DNA of 64,000 nucleotides from Ophiura sarsii. Taxonomy: Eukaryota > Echinodermata > Ophiuroidea > Amphilepidida > Ophiuridae. Made by a program: the position numbers and the translations under genes. The notes below the pieces were generated by a model that worked only from the letters and a program-made list of their open reading frames with translations, was not told where the DNA came from and searched no databases. How positions within the stretch are numbered: position 1 is the first letter of the stretch; the number at the start of each line of letters is the position of its first letter. Of this stretch, positions 54,101 through 59,062 are shown one piece after another. The DNA lies in the NCBI GenBank assembly GCA_035610835.1, contig CM069442.1, positions 60,553,950-60,617,949 on the forward strand, given 5' to 3'.

Positions 54101-56968
54101 TCTAAGAACCTATCCATGGGTGCATTCCTAGGGAGCTGTTTGAGGTGAGGAATCGTTACTAAAAGCCCCACACATTACACATGTACTGACCCCAAGGCAA
54201 TTACCAGTTGGAAGGTCAGGGGCATCAAATATCAAGAACCTGCATGGTAATCATCACTGGCTGGTACCAGGGTACAACATGGTGGGTGGATAGTTCACAT
54301 AGCGGGAATGGGATTTTATAACAGGTTGATTGTGCAACCTGCGTAATGCAAAGAATCCAAAAAACTACTTTCGATTCAGTTATTCGGTATGGTATACCAT
54401 GGTTCTGCCTAAACCAGTTTTACTGTACACGCCTACTCGATCATGAATCCAAATAAAAATGTTATTAGGAAATGTTTAGCTATAAAATTTCCTGTATTAT
54501 GTATGTATATTTTCTTATGTTCTGTTTTGTACATATTTCTGCAAAATTGAGCTGATTTAATAAAAGTAGGAATCTGTTGTAATCAATTTTTCAAATAAAA
54601 TCTGAATATTTAACCAACTGGTATCATACTGTAAAAGTGGTAATTTTCTTTTCTCACAATTAATTTTTATGTGATTATTTTTCTGCGCTTTGCGGATTTT
54701 AGAGTTTAATAGCATGATTTTAAATTTGCGATTCGTAGGTTAGCTTTATCACAGAAATATATTTGTGTGTTAGTATTTTGGCGGTCGCTGGTTCAAACGC
54801 GAAAAGCGTTAAAATAAATGTTGTGAAACAATTTCCACTTTTACAGTATTCGTAGCAAAGTGTAGTTGCTTTTAAGCAACATGGCAATTTAATAAGAGTT
54901 TCCTGATAACATGTCTCAAAAATAACCTCATCATTAAATTATCTATTACTTTCATTACTTTTATGCATTTTAATCTTCGACAAATGAATTCATTCTCCTA
55001 AAACTAAAAGGGAGTACTTTTAAATTAAACATTATAACATATTAATAATAAACTCATTATAAACTCATATTTAGTTGATGATAAACACATGTTTTTGTTA
55101 GTCCTTACAAGTCATAATACTAACTTATATGGTGTTTTTTAAAACTTAAATGTTAGAACTTACGTTACTTACCTCTATATGCATGAGAAATGTCTCTTCA
55201 AATGTTTAAATATTTCTATGGGCCCAAGCAAATAGCTGCTGTGCCGCGTGCTTCACGATTCTATCTCGTGGCACGATCCGGCCAGCTGTTGATTACTGTA
55301 TACATAATTTTAGGGTGATACTGATATTTGATGGAAAAAAATGGATGAATGTGACCATTGATGATGATGGTATATGTACAGCAACAGTCAATTTGTGAAG
55401 TTACCGTATTATATGTACTGTACATGTAGTATACGGCTTTCTGTCAAATAAATTTGTCCTTCTTAAATACAGGATTGTTTGTTTACACGGTCGGTCCGTA
55501 CAGACCAGTGGCGTATCTCTGGGGTATTTTTCGGGGGGGGGGGGGGGGGTGGGGGGGGGGGGTGGGGGGGAGCGGGGGGAAAAGGTGGTTTTTTTGGTAG
55601 AATTTTAACTTTTTCCCGGAGGAATTTAACTTTACTCACCCTGAGAATTGCTGCTGGCTCGTCAGAAATTTGAGAGGGGGGGGGGGGAGGTGGGGGAGGG
55701 GGGTGTGATGTTGGGTTCCCAAACAGGAGCTCGACAACCAACTAACAGTGATGCCAACCATACTCAAATTGGTACCCTTGAACTCAGCCCCCCCCCCCCC
55801 AACCTGTATTAATTTACAAAACAAATCCACATTTTAGATTTTTGCCCAGTAGTTTCAGCTGTTCCTGGTCAATGAGCTATTCTTTCCAGTCAAAGCCGCC
55901 AGAGGGTGGTGGGGGAGAGTAAAAATTGACACACAAATAAAAAACAAATAAAAAATGGAAGACAAAAAAACGAGCGCGTCGCTCCGATTTTGAAGCCTTT
56001 GCAAGCTTTGAGACAAACCTTTTTTTTGCCAAATCATGCTGTCTGAATGGAATGCAAGGAAGAAAACCCTGAGTTACAAACTAAAGTAAAAGTTACAACT
56101 AAAGTAAAAGAGCCATCTGAATCTGAAGATATTCTTGGTAGACCTTATTAATAAGGTATCACGCCAAGCTTTGTAAAACATCACGTCCATTATGCCATTG
56201 CTGTTGGTCCACTATTACCTCAACCCTATAATGATAGGGCCTACTCAGGGGTATGCCACTCAGCTTTTAAAAAATTTAGTCAGCATAGAATTGGTGGCGC
56301 TATACCGATCAGGCGTGATTGTAGCAGACGACGCGACGCTGGCCACGCGTCTCTCAGACGACCCAATATGACAACAGGAGTGCACCATTTTGAAATATTT
56401 TTAACAGTCATCGCCCGGTTAACGATGAAAATTCATCTAATTATGATGAATTTGTCAAAATGATAACAATTAACATTCGCGTTTAGGTGTTATTCCTATA
56501 CAAATTCAAAATGTAGGTTTCGCGTGACCACCGTCGTCTGTGTAAATCTACCGCCAGAACAGCGCCACCAAACCTATGCTGACTAAAAATGACGTTAAAC
56601 CTGGTTAAACGCATTAAACCCTGGTCACGGACGCATTCCGAACGATTACCCTAATTCATGAATTAGTATATGCAAAAGGGACTTTTTTTCGCTACGTACG
56701 TCAGTCAGTACAGGTCTTTCCTATCCCAAAATTAATAGTATCCCTGGCCTACTCCCATTCCATCCTCCCTCGACACCCTCCCACTGCAGTGCGAACTATT
56801 GTTTGAAATGAATTTGAAATGGAATACTTTTATACTTTGGAGCTGTCGGTAGCCTACATACATACCCAGCGTATAGTATAAATACTTACATTGTTGTTGT
56901 GAAAGCGTAAATGGAATTAATATGGTGAGTGCGACTAGCGGCAATAGATCCTTGCAGATACCACCCAT
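1381..56968 (-). CDS. LRP-family endocytic receptor, 19 exons, 3' part missing
   Basis: This is the overall gene model. Joining 19 exons gives an unbroken frame of 934 residues plus one base: signal peptide (1 to about 23), LDLa repeats 1-6 (about 27-269, one per exon), EGF-1 and EGF-2 (270-349), YWTD propeller 1 (350-616), EGF-3 (617-663) and propeller 2 (664 onward). All LDLa and EGF exons are bounded by phase-1 introns, as in LDL-receptor genes. Two propellers split by an EGF module indicate a giant LRP (LRP1, LRP2/megalin or LRP4 class), a plasma-membrane receptor for calcium-dependent ligand uptake. The membrane span and NPxY tail are not in the window. Six N-terminal LDLa repeats do not match human LRP1 (two), megalin (seven) or LRP4 (eight), so orthology is left open. 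Intron 1 is about 23 kb. Confidence 0.93.
2425..2521 (-). CDS. LRP exon 18: YWTD propeller 2, blade 4-5 link
   Basis: A short 97-bp exon encoding [20 protein letters not shown], then [12 protein letters not shown]. The R-x-E-x-x-DFDGTNR turn and the GVAVFG strand are typical of a propeller blade. It enters in phase 0 after TCCTGCAG and leaves in phase 1; the split codon with exon 19 gives Asn, producing GVAVFGNYTYYSD. Confidence 0.92.
2813..3345. mobile_element. Mariner-type element, truncated copy
   Basis: It starts CGAGGGTCATTCAATAAGTT after a TA, the same terminal repeat as the complete element at 34578-35874, and stays similar to it for about 530 bp. The right inverted repeat is absent, and a LINE fragment follows. 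No transposase frame survives. Confidence 0.7.
3375..3645 (+). mobile_element. LINE reverse-transcriptase fragment
   Basis: The translation includes [33 protein letters not shown] and [12 protein letters not shown], the C-terminal reverse-transcriptase/thumb pattern of jockey/CR1/L2-type non-LTR elements (family knowledge). It is a short dead fragment with no catalytic FADD box. Confidence 0.75.
3678..4075. mobile_element. Foldback MITE of about 400 bp
   Basis: The two halves are imperfect inverted repeats: the left end gtcccgcaagca and the right end tgcttgcgggac, with the GC-rich inner arms gcggcgatcgaaagtccc and gggactttcgatcgccgc. There is no open frame. It lies in the intron between exons 17 and 18. 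Confidence 0.8.
4330..4492 (-). CDS. LRP exon 17: YWTD propeller 2, blades 3-4
   Basis: A 163-bp exon reading [20 protein letters not shown], then [20 protein letters not shown] and [14 protein letters not shown] and FWAD occupy YWTD positions. It enters in phase 2 and leaves in phase 0. The donor is GTATGTATA. Confidence 0.93.
5556..5769 (-). CDS. LRP exon 16: YWTD propeller 2, blade 2
   Basis: A 214-bp exon encoding [20 protein letters not shown], then [20 protein letters not shown] and a strand ending [12 protein letters not shown]. It contains a perfect YWTD. It enters in phase 1 and leaves in phase 2, completing DGYLFWND with exon 17. The donor is GTAGGTATT. Confidence 0.94.
6949..7149 (-). 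CDS. LRP exon 15: start of YWTD propeller 2
   Basis: A 201-bp phase-1/phase-1 exon reading [20 protein letters not shown], then [20 protein letters not shown] and [16 protein letters not shown] sits in the first YWTD position. The exon length is a multiple of three, so it could be duplicated without breaking the frame, and a decayed tandem copy does lie immediately to its right (7205-7829). Confidence 0.94.
7205..7829 (-). pseudogene. Decayed tandem copy of LRP exon 15, split by a MITE
   Basis: Positions 7205-7316 and 7739-7829 together match exon 15 along its length, including a GTGAGATC donor at 7197-7204 and a CTAG acceptor just right of 7829. The copy carries a one-base length change followed by an in-frame TAA, and it is interrupted by a 422-bp mariner-type MITE. 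It cannot code for a blade now. Exon 15 is a multiple of three, so the original duplication would have kept the frame. Confidence 0.85.
7317..7738. mobile_element. Mariner-type MITE (CAGGGTGAG ends) inside the exon 15 copy
   Basis: Terminal inverted repeats are CAGGGTGAGTAAAAAAAAAG and its complement, continuing as tgtactcaa. TA follows the right end. The element splits the duplicated exon cleanly, so it arrived after the duplication. It has no coding capacity. Confidence 0.8.
8207..8347 (-). CDS. LRP exon 14: EGF-like module 3
   Basis: A 141-bp phase-1 exon reading [20 protein letters not shown], then [20 protein letters not shown] and C. The [14 protein letters not shown] start is the standard form of the EGF module between two LRP propellers. 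Its presence followed by more propeller sequence rules out a simple LDLR or VLDLR gene. The donor is GTAAGAG. Confidence 0.95.
9112..9799. mobile_element. MITE with terminal inverted repeats of about 75 bp
   Basis: The left end reads agcagtccgggccgatttcc, then cgttcaggaagcattcctga and onward; the right end is its inverted copy. The arms match for about 75 bp with few changes, and the interior has no long frame. It lies between exons 13 and 14. Confidence 0.8.
10127..10335 (-). CDS. LRP exon 13: end of YWTD propeller 1
   Basis: A 209-bp exon encoding [20 protein letters not shown], then [20 protein letters not shown], then a closing blade that ends [16 protein letters not shown] fills the YWTD position, and the I/VKVHH-SLQP ending is the normal bridge from propeller into EGF. 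The donor is GTTAGT, weaker than its neighbours. Confidence 0.93.
11035..11232 (-). CDS. LRP exon 12: YWTD propeller 1, blades 3-4
   Basis: A 198-bp exon reading [20 protein letters not shown], then [20 protein letters not shown] and [20 protein letters not shown]. It carries FFAD and YWVD in the two YWTD positions and the usual [12 protein letters not shown] turn. It enters in phase 2, completing Gly, and leaves in phase 2 (Arg split). Confidence 0.94.
11739..11968 (-). CDS. LRP exon 11: YWTD propeller 1, blades 2-3
   Basis: A 230-bp exon entering in phase 0 and leaving in phase 2. It encodes VYRANFMGG, then [20 protein letters not shown] (second YWTD-type strand, with YFVE in place of YWTD), then [12 protein letters not shown] and [11 protein letters not shown]. 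The LDP-EG segment directly before the next blade is a hallmark of LRP propellers. The donor is GTAAGAAC. Confidence 0.93.
12115..12570. mobile_element. MITE inside the duplicated intron segment
   Basis: The inverted arms caaaatggtgattcaagtat (12120 onward) and its complement (about 12545-12566) bound about 450 bp of AT-rich non-coding DNA. It sits in the left copy of the exon 10 duplication. Confidence 0.65.
12573..12680 (-). pseudogene. Partial decayed copy of LRP exon 10
   Basis: About 105 bp match the 3' part of exon 10 (13802-13900), including the segment that encodes FWTDKDNN. Homology stops before the acceptor, so the copy is truncated. At its left edge it has GTAAGT, where the real exon 10 has GCAAGT. 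Flanking intron is also duplicated: the text at about 12069-12102 recurs at about 12730-12763. Confidence 0.8.
12765..13788. mobile_element. Mariner-type MITE with inverted repeats of about 200 bp
   Basis: The ends are CAGGGTGTCTCAAAAAAAAC and its complement, flanked by TA on both sides. The arms match for roughly 200 bp; the interior has no transposase. Its right end lies 13 bp from the exon 10 donor, in the right copy of the exon 10 duplication. Confidence 0.88.
13802..13965 (-). CDS. LRP exon 10: start of YWTD propeller 1, GC donor
   Basis: Codes for 54 codons starting [18 protein letters not shown] and ending [11 protein letters not shown], which is blade 1 with its FWTD motif. It enters in phase 1 and leaves in phase 0. 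The only donor that keeps the frame is AAG|GCAAGT, a GC-AG intron; the next exon begins in phase 0 with VYRANF, so the joined text reads [14 protein letters not shown], as expected for a blade. A partial copy of this exon lies at 12573-12680, and a mariner-type MITE ends 13 bp from the donor. Confidence 0.9.
14222..14984 (-). repeat. Decayed minisatellite derived from the exon 9 / intron border
   Basis: The intron after exon 9 holds several imperfect copies of a unit of roughly 60 bp that resembles the last bases of exon 9 plus its donor. On the plus strand the unit reads approximately (gt)gtccac-ttggttc-ttcatgtagacctacctg. Copies are visible around 14290, 14680, 14730, 14800 and 14930, and the real exon end follows at 14985. 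At least one copy (about 14825) keeps a full CAG|GTAGGTC donor. A tRNA-derived element (14362-14635) interrupts the array. Confidence 0.65.
14362..14635 (-). mobile_element. tRNA-derived element with inverted ends
   Basis: Read on the minus strand, a tRNA-like body (14436-14503) has an A box GCCGTGGTGTAGTG, an anticodon arm whose loop reads CTCTGGT (anticodon CTG, Gln), and a B box GGATCAAATCCC. Unlike an ordinary SINE, both outer ends are inverted: TTAACCCTAACTCTACC and GGTAGGGTTAGGGTTAT. Related copies lie at 46319-46503, 46547-46825 and 53336-53580. Confidence 0.75.
14985..15107 (-). CDS. LRP exon 9: calcium-binding EGF-like module 2
   Basis: A 123-bp phase-1 exon beginning DFDEC, the calcium-binding EGF signature (D-x-D-E-C), followed by an [13 protein letters not shown] core and a final cysteine. 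It packs against the first propeller in this family. The 3' end of the exon and its donor GTAGGTC are repeated several times, in decayed form, in the following intron (14222-14984). Confidence 0.92.
15652..15768 (-). CDS. LRP exon 8: EGF-like module 1
   Basis: A 117-bp phase-1 exon with six cysteines in EGF order: [20 protein letters not shown], then [15 protein letters not shown]. In LDLR-family proteins the first EGF of the pair that precedes a YWTD propeller has this form. The donor is GTAAGTATT and the acceptor follows a short pyrimidine tract. Confidence 0.9.
16167..16268. repeat. Possible small inverted-repeat element
   Basis: acacacttaa at the left and ttaagtgtgt at the right enclose about 100 bp with no frame. 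The short arms make this a weak call. Confidence 0.35.
17204..17332 (-). CDS. LRP exon 7: LDLa repeat 6, divergent
   Basis: A 129-bp phase-1 exon with six cysteines spaced as an LDLa module: [20 protein letters not shown], then [20 protein letters not shown]. It is longer than the others between cysteines 1 and 3. The calcium cluster reads [13 protein letters not shown], a variant of the consensus. It is the last LDLa before the EGF pair. Confidence 0.88.
17871..17996 (-). CDS. LRP exon 6: LDLa repeat 5
   Basis: A 126-bp phase-1 exon coding for an LDLa module: [20 protein letters not shown], then [15 protein letters not shown]. The loop between the fourth and sixth cysteines has a glycine-rich insertion (HGGGDGLDE) compared with the usual SDGSDE, although the DE calcium ligands remain. 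The donor is GTAAGTGG. Confidence 0.92.
18648..18767 (-). CDS. LRP exon 5: LDLa repeat 4
   Basis: A 120-bp phase-1 exon with one LDLa module: [20 protein letters not shown], then [10 protein letters not shown]. The usual CDG before the acidic loop is replaced by CNR, so one conserved acidic position is changed, but the downstream CSDGSDE calcium cluster is intact. The donor is GTGAGTG. Confidence 0.92.
19211..19330 (-). CDS. LRP exon 4: LDLa repeat 3
   Basis: A 120-bp phase-1 exon coding for one LDLa module: [20 protein letters not shown], then [10 protein letters not shown]. All six cysteines and the terminal DE pair are present. The donor is GTAAGCCTG. The intron on its 5' side is about 12.8 kb and holds the large Helitron-like array. 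Confidence 0.92.
19375..19575. repeat. Short tandem duplication of about 115 bp
   Basis: The unit, containing tattaaatattaaatag and gtgatattgataa, followed by gtgctg(c/g)gctgtagtat and cattcccaag, is present about twice with a further partial copy. Confidence 0.65.
19823..20495. mobile_element. Long foldback element, 673 bp
   Basis: Near-perfect inverted arms of about 285 bp (outer end ataaagacatc and its complement) surround a loop of about 100 bp. No protein is encoded. It ends about 150 bp before the Helitron-like block. Confidence 0.85.
20697..20840. repeat. Cluster of TATATTAGTCG hairpins with an element junction
   Basis: The hairpin with arms TATATTAGTCG and CGACTAATATA and a 5-base loop (agaaa) occurs here three times intact and once cut short. 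The cut copy runs into ttatctctag, directly followed by a new intact hairpin. The junction CTAG|TTATATTAG (20809-20820) therefore shows the 3' end of one element abutting the 5' end of another. Confidence 0.75.
21732..24183 (+). repeat. Tandem array of 614-bp units, nearly identical
   Basis: Units start at the hairpins at 21732, 22348, 22961 and 23577 (spacing 616, 613, 616). The last three are almost identical apart from a cttctt length change; the first differs at a handful of bases. Each holds AGGTCAAAGGTCA and the ggtcactagaggtcat text. The repeated frame of 97-98 codons in each unit is a by-product of the identity and not a gene. Confidence 0.9.
24184..24514. other. Non-repeated spacer between the two arrays
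   Basis: About 330 bp of AT-rich sequence separate the 614-bp array from the 1-kb array. It holds a short hairpin (CGTGCCA / TGGCACG) near 24465 but no frame or end motif. Confidence 0.5.
24515..29400 (+). repeat. Tandem array of units of about 1,040 bp, each with a Helitron-like 3' end
   Basis: Units end at 25261, 26310, 27320, 28359 and 29400 (lengths 1049, 1010, 1039, 1041 after the first). Each ends with CTCGACTAATAT (inverted partner of the 5' hairpin arm; variants in some), the hairpin GTGATCT / AGATCAC, then aattatctctag, and the next begins with a (TTCTTTC)n tract. The inner body resembles the 614-bp unit. Units lack the 5' hairpin, so they look 5'-truncated and joined through their 3' ends. 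Confidence 0.88.
29423..30440 (+). repeat. Tandem array of units of about 285 bp
   Basis: Copies begin near 29423, 29711, 29995 and 30279 at aacgctact and share ggtcactaggggtcattgaa and taggtcaaaggtcaac. They are a shorter relative of the bodies of the preceding arrays. The fourth copy is cut at about 30440. Confidence 0.88.
30826..30972. repeat. Minisatellite, about 58-bp unit of two half-units
   Basis: aggcagtcaatattt plus aactatcacactctc or atattacactatt alternate about five times. It is non-coding. Confidence 0.8.
31391..31750. repeat. Series of seven hairpins with constant loop and changing stems
   Basis: A core AAGATACACAACCAACAG (or near copies) occurs at about 31405, 31456, 31490, 31595, 31638 and 31680, with a diverged seventh near 31732. 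Each core is enclosed by complementary flanks that differ from unit to unit: GGACC/GGTCC (31485-31513), GGAGCC/GGCTCC (31589-31620) and GTGTGGACC/GGTCCACAC (31671-31706) are perfect, and GGCGCC/GGCACC and the CATGGGCC pair have one flaw. The minus strand of the core reads LLVVYL, giving a weak peptide repeat. Confidence 0.8.
32124..32240 (-). CDS. LRP exon 3: LDLa repeat 2
   Basis: One LDLa module in a 117-bp symmetric phase-1 exon. The core is [20 protein letters not shown] followed by [10 protein letters not shown], with all six cysteines and the DxSDE calcium motif. The donor is GTAGGTAC and the acceptor is ATCGTAG. It lies about 370 bp from the hairpin series at 31391-31750. Confidence 0.93.
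33389..33505 (-). CDS. LRP exon 2: LDLa repeat 1
   Basis: This 117-bp phase-1/phase-1 exon codes for one complete LDLa module of about 39 residues with six cysteines. The calcium-binding acidic cluster reads [13 protein letters not shown]. The acceptor is a TACAG-type site at the right edge and the donor is GTAAGTATG at the left. LDLa modules bind basic patches of ligands through calcium-held acidic residues. Confidence 0.93.
34578..35874. mobile_element. Mariner-type element, full length but non-coding
   Basis: 1,297 bp with terminal repeats CGAGGGTCATTCAATAAGTT (continuing ctacctc) and the inverse, flanked by TA on both sides. The length fits an autonomous mariner, but no transposase frame remains. 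It contains two strong hairpins: a 28-bp arm pair around 34826-34900 and a perfect 19-bp arm pair near 35784-35823. Confidence 0.85.
36704..36820 (+). CDS. Isolated exon-like sequence on the plus strand
   Basis: A 117-bp open stretch is bounded by a good acceptor (pyrimidine-rich ttattttccacag) and a good donor (gtgagtatg). Only one plus-strand frame is open. It gives 39 residues: [20 protein letters not shown], then [19 protein letters not shown], with both ends in phase 0 and two N-glycosylation sequons (NRS, NTT). It lies in intron 1 of the LRP gene on the opposite strand. I do not recognise the protein. It could be an exon of a nested gene, a captured gene fragment, or chance. Confidence 0.4.
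37050..37340 (+). repeat. GCGAGTT heptamer array, left copy
   Basis: TGCGAGT heptamers are arranged in a higher-order unit of about 63 bp that includes caaatgtgcgagttgcgag and ttggattttgcgagtt. Apparent coding frames ([10 protein letters not shown]) are artefacts of the repeat. The same array occurs inverted at 44105-44466. Confidence 0.92.
37459..38362. mobile_element. Harbinger-like terminal-inverted-repeat element
   Basis: The left end GGGACCGTTCACTATTTCTA and the right end TAGAAATAATGAACGGATCC are inverted repeats, and both flanks read TAA, which fits the 3-bp TWA target of PIF/Harbinger elements. The interior has G-rich ggggggtcataact stretches near both ends and a 73-codon frame (37786-38007). 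Superfamily assignment is tentative. Confidence 0.55.
37786..38007 (+). CDS. Acidic ORF inside the Harbinger-like element, unknown
   Basis: A 73-residue frame. It is rich in Asp, Glu and Ser ([20 protein letters not shown]) and then has [17 protein letters not shown] and ends DLFFPV. The acidic stretch followed by a basic RSGRISNRR patch looks like the tail of a transposon protein. No catalytic domain is present. It may be the last piece of a deleted transposase or accessory protein, or a chance frame. Confidence 0.3.
   Translation: MEVHGESESEVEDARSLQDSDYTSSDADDNSENLVMQEVINMWDSGTNSTRSGRISNRRELEDFIITDLFFPV
38394..38437. mobile_element. End fragment of the TTAA MITE family
   Basis: aaaatcatagcc, then gtgatcgcaacatacacctt and taa match the terminal 45 bp of the copy at 60840, inverted. 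Confidence 0.6.
39548..40278 (+). mobile_element. 5'-truncated L2/CR1-like LINE
   Basis: The 146-codon frame 39569-40009 is the C-terminal part of a non-LTR reverse transcriptase: [40 protein letters not shown] and [20 protein letters not shown]. After the stop, a 3' tail ends in gcgcattataaatccacatt followed by (ATT)n, as in echinoderm and fish L2-like LINEs. The catalytic FADD region is missing. It lies in the loop of the palindromic element. Confidence 0.88.
41319..42150 (-). mobile_element. 5'-truncated LINE (RTE-like) with target duplication
   Basis: The minus-strand frame includes [20 protein letters not shown] (the FADD catalytic box), [20 protein letters not shown] and [20 protein letters not shown]. 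The 3' end carries a short (GTA)n tail. The direct repeat TTTAATTACT at 41309-41318 and 42151-42160 is the target-site duplication. It inserted into the left member of a tandem pair in the GTCCGTCC element. Confidence 0.88.
43214..43619. mobile_element. TTAA-bounded MITE with AAAGGGACA ends
   Basis: The ends TTAAAGGGACA and TGTCCCTTTAA include TTAA on both sides. The interior has no gene. It is distinct in sequence from the GATCGGAAC family. Confidence 0.75.
43735..44010. repeat. Irregular minisatellite around agcagctattaatgcaaag
   Basis: Four to five imperfect units of about 55-70 bp containing aaagcagctattaatgc and aataacatatagagcagct. It is non-coding. Confidence 0.7.
44105..44466 (-). 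repeat. GCGAGTT heptamer array, right copy, inverted
   Basis: This is the complement of the array at 37050-37340 with the same higher-order text (aactcgcacatttcaactcg, aactcgcaaaatccaactcg). The two arrays face each other across about 6.8 kb. Confidence 0.92.
44731..44987. repeat. Telomere-like TAGGG / TTAGGG array
   Basis: GGTAGGGAAGGGG-type repeats pass through three to four exact TTAGGG units (near 44845) into about 20 perfect TAGGG pentamers. The G-rich strand could form G-quadruplexes. The minus-strand [10 protein letters not shown] frame is an artefact of the repeat. Confidence 0.92.
46319..46503. mobile_element. Inverted-end element lacking the tRNA module
   Basis: It starts taaccctaattctactacac and ends tgtggtgatctagagttagg, which are inverted. 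Compared with the copy at 46547 it reads straight from tatataacgagg to tgacctttctgg, without the roughly 100-bp tRNA-like part. Confidence 0.75.
46547..46825 (+). mobile_element. Inverted-end element with tRNA-like module
   Basis: It has the same ends as the copy at 46319. The tRNA-like part (46683-46757) has an A box TGGTGTAGTGG at 46687 and a B box GGTTCAAATCC at 46732, with normal tRNA spacing between them. Such boxes are the RNA polymerase III promoter of tRNA-derived SINEs. Confidence 0.75.
47479..48138. mobile_element. Long foldback MITE, complete
   Basis: The arms begin gggggacttaaaggaagttt and end with the inverse (aacttccttgagtccccc). The arm text (ctgtaattattgaactatta, catataaaagtatacatttt) recurs in a single-arm fragment at 171-340. 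A 36-base C run follows directly. Confidence 0.85.
48170..48522. mobile_element. TTAA-bounded MITE, copy 2
   Basis: 353 bp from TTAAAGGTAGATGTTCCGAT to the complementary gatcgggtcatctacctttaa (in two parts: gatcgggtc, atctacctttaa). It has the same internal text as the copy at 706. It sits directly against the poly-C end of the foldback element. Confidence 0.8.
48812..49481. mobile_element. Mariner-type MITE (AGGGTGAGTC ends)
   Basis: The inverted ends tagggtgagtcaaaaaaaag and its complement are flanked by TA. The arms extend into tttactca. No transposase is present. Confidence 0.82.
51635..51700 (-). repeat. Fragment of a tRNA-derived SINE
   Basis: On the minus strand TAGCTCAGTGC is followed by GGTTCGATCCCC, a good B box, but the two are only about 12 bases apart, so the tRNA body is deleted. 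It adjoins a G run. Confidence 0.4.
53336..53580 (+). mobile_element. tRNA-derived element, copy related to 14362-14635
   Basis: It shares the upstream block (cgactgggcacgttggtacc), the tRNA-like A box (gcgtggtgtagc), a damaged B box, and the tail ggggtagagttagggttaat. The left inverted end is lost. Confidence 0.7.
56890..56968 (-). CDS. LRP exon 1: start codon and signal peptide
   Basis: ATG is at 56968-56966 in a strong Kozak setting (A at -3, G at +4), and an in-frame TAG lies directly upstream at 56974-56972, which fixes the start. The 26 codons encode a typical secretory signal: Lys6 near the N-terminus, then a hydrophobic core ([13 protein letters not shown]), then a polar end (TLSQQQ). 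The exon ends with a phase-1 donor GTAAGTATT. Its last base joins the first two of exon 2 to give Ser, followed directly by the first LDLa repeat. Confidence 0.88.
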
Positions 56969-58169
56969 TGTCTATTTCAATGAATTGCTCACTCAAACAG
57001 ATCTTTCCAACAGGTTCTCAGCATCTGCGCCGGGCGGAAGGGAAGGTCACCACGAACACAGCGAAGATGAATTCATTCGTGTAGGTAGTCACTTTACACA
57101 GATTTTGAAATCAAACTGAGAACAGACATCAGTTGAATTGTTCTGAGTGATCAGTAGAAGATATCAGTCTACCAGACGTGCAGTCAGATAGCTACGGTCA
57201 ATTCTGGTGAAAGTTTAAAGTCTATGTTGTTTCGATTCATCAATCGCTTTGCACATGCACATCTTGACGTAAACATCAACTTCGGGAAAGTGACACTTCA
57301 AAAAAGTTTTTAATAGAGCAATAACATTTATATATAGCGGATTTTCGGATAAAGTATTTTGTTACAATATGTAACAAAATATCTTGAAATTATTTATTTT
57401 TGAATGCAAAATCATTTAACAAGATAATAAATAAAGAGTTAGTTTCATTGCTTATAACATTTATATATTATACAACACTTTTAACACATTAAATCTAAGG
57501 ATTTTTACGCCTTCCTCATGTAAGGCAATAGAGGGGGCACTTTCCTTTGAATTTCGTAAAGGGAGACGGTCTGTAAATAGTCAAACGTCGGCTGCTAAAC
57601 CCCCTAAAAAAACCAAATAATGAAACAGAAACAAGTGATAGGGACAAATGAAAAACAATAGTTTTCCGCAAATTTTTATTTATGATTGTCTTATTTGACC
57701 TGCCAATTTTATGAATAATGATGAGTGAGGTACACTGACTGATGTACATGCATGCGCACTCTCATGACCGTTGTGAAATTGGTGCGCATCTGCTCTTACA
57801 CTCTCAGCAAAAAAGGTTCAACATAGAACCATATTAATGGTTCCTTACGTTGTCCTCCATAATATGGAACCCTCTTGAAAGGTTCTTTAAAAAACAAAAA
57901 AGGTTCTTCAGTTTTGAGGGTTCTTCAGGGTTAAAGAACCCTCTTGAAAGGTTTTTAAAGAACCAAAAAAGTTCTTCAGTTAGGCCTATATGTTATTATA
58001 GAACCATTAGGATTCTTCAGAAATATTTAGAAATAGATTGTTTCAAGCACCATTTGATTTTGCTGCTTGCATACTTTTCTAATTTACTTCATTAATATAA
58101 TGCATGTATCTGGTTTGTGAACCATCACTATTATATAGTGAGTGATGACGTCTGACGTCTTGAATTAAT

Positions 58170-58850
58170 CATGTTAATAAAATGAATGCTAGCAAGACCA
58201 AGTTTATGTCATATTTACCAGAGCCAGAAGGGATCCATACAGACTACAAATGATGACAACAAGCTGGAGGAAGTTCAAGATTTTAAATATCTTGGTGCCT
58301 GGATTGAGAGTACGGCAAAAGACATTAAGCAACGCAAAGCAGCAGCATGGAGAGCGTGTGGCAAAATGAACAAAATATGGAAGTCAACTCTATCTCGGAA
58401 ATTCAAACTTCGCCTGTTTGCCTCAACGGTGGAGTCAGTTCTGCTAAGCCTATGGATGTGAAGCTTGGACCATTACTCCCAAGCTACAGAAAGAGCTAGA
58501 TGGCTGCTACACCAGAATGCTGCGAGCAGTACTCAATGTCAACTGGAAACATTTATACCAAACACCCAACTGTATGCATGGTGACCTCCCCAAAATAAGC
58601 CAGAAGATCCGGAAGAGACGAACAAGGTTTGCTGGCCACTGTTACATAAGTGAGGAGCCAGTATCCAAACTGGTGCACTGGATCCCCAAACATGGCAAAA
58701 GAAAGCCGGGACGACCTGCTCTGACATTTATCGATCTACTCAAGCAAGATACTGGACTGGAGACGAGTAGCATAAAGACAGCAATGAACGACAGAAGAGT
58801 GTGGAGAAACATCGTAGATCGGGGACACGACCCGAATTAAGCAAGCAGTA
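58170..58850 (+). mobile_element. LINE fragment (RTE-like), frameshifted
   Basis: Two overlapping pieces: KYLGAWIESTAKDIKQRKAA with RKFKLRLFASTVESVLL, then, after a frameshift near 58450, MLRAVLNVNWKHLY and TRFAGHCYISEEPVSKLVHW. It is similar to the LINE at 41319-42150 and lacks the FADD box. Confidence 0.85.
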
Positions 58851-58923
58851 AGCAATAAAATGGATATAAATCCTTACGAAATCTACTTTCCATGGTGTTA
58901 ATTTTAAAGAAGCCGATGTACAC

Positions 58924-59062
58924 CCCAGCCAACATCGACCGTGGGCCCACAGTGGGCCCTCATATAGGACCCTTAATATTTTGTCCACTTTGGCCCGTAT
59001 ACAGGCCAAAGTGGACAACATATTAAGAGTCCCATGAGGGCCCACGATCGATGTTGGCTGGG
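58924..59062. mobile_element. 139-bp palindromic MITE
   Basis: CCCAGCCAACATCGACCGTG at the left and its near complement at the right, with an inner palindrome (ggcccgtatacaggcc). The whole unit folds on itself. Confidence 0.8.

Larger units (their letters stand above)
44988..57796. other. Distal intron 1 and upstream flank outside named elements
   Basis: 44988-46318, 46826-47478, 49482-53335 and 53581-56889 contain many G or C runs (for example 50918, 51308, 51627, 52776, 53935, 55529) but no supported gene and no LDLa exon. 56969-57796 should hold the 5' UTR and promoter of the LRP gene; I could not place a transcription start, TATA box or initiator with confidence. Confidence 0.4.

Noticed and set aside
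55463..55741. Proline-rich minus-strand frame
   Set aside because: It is produced by poly-G/poly-C runs on the plus strand.
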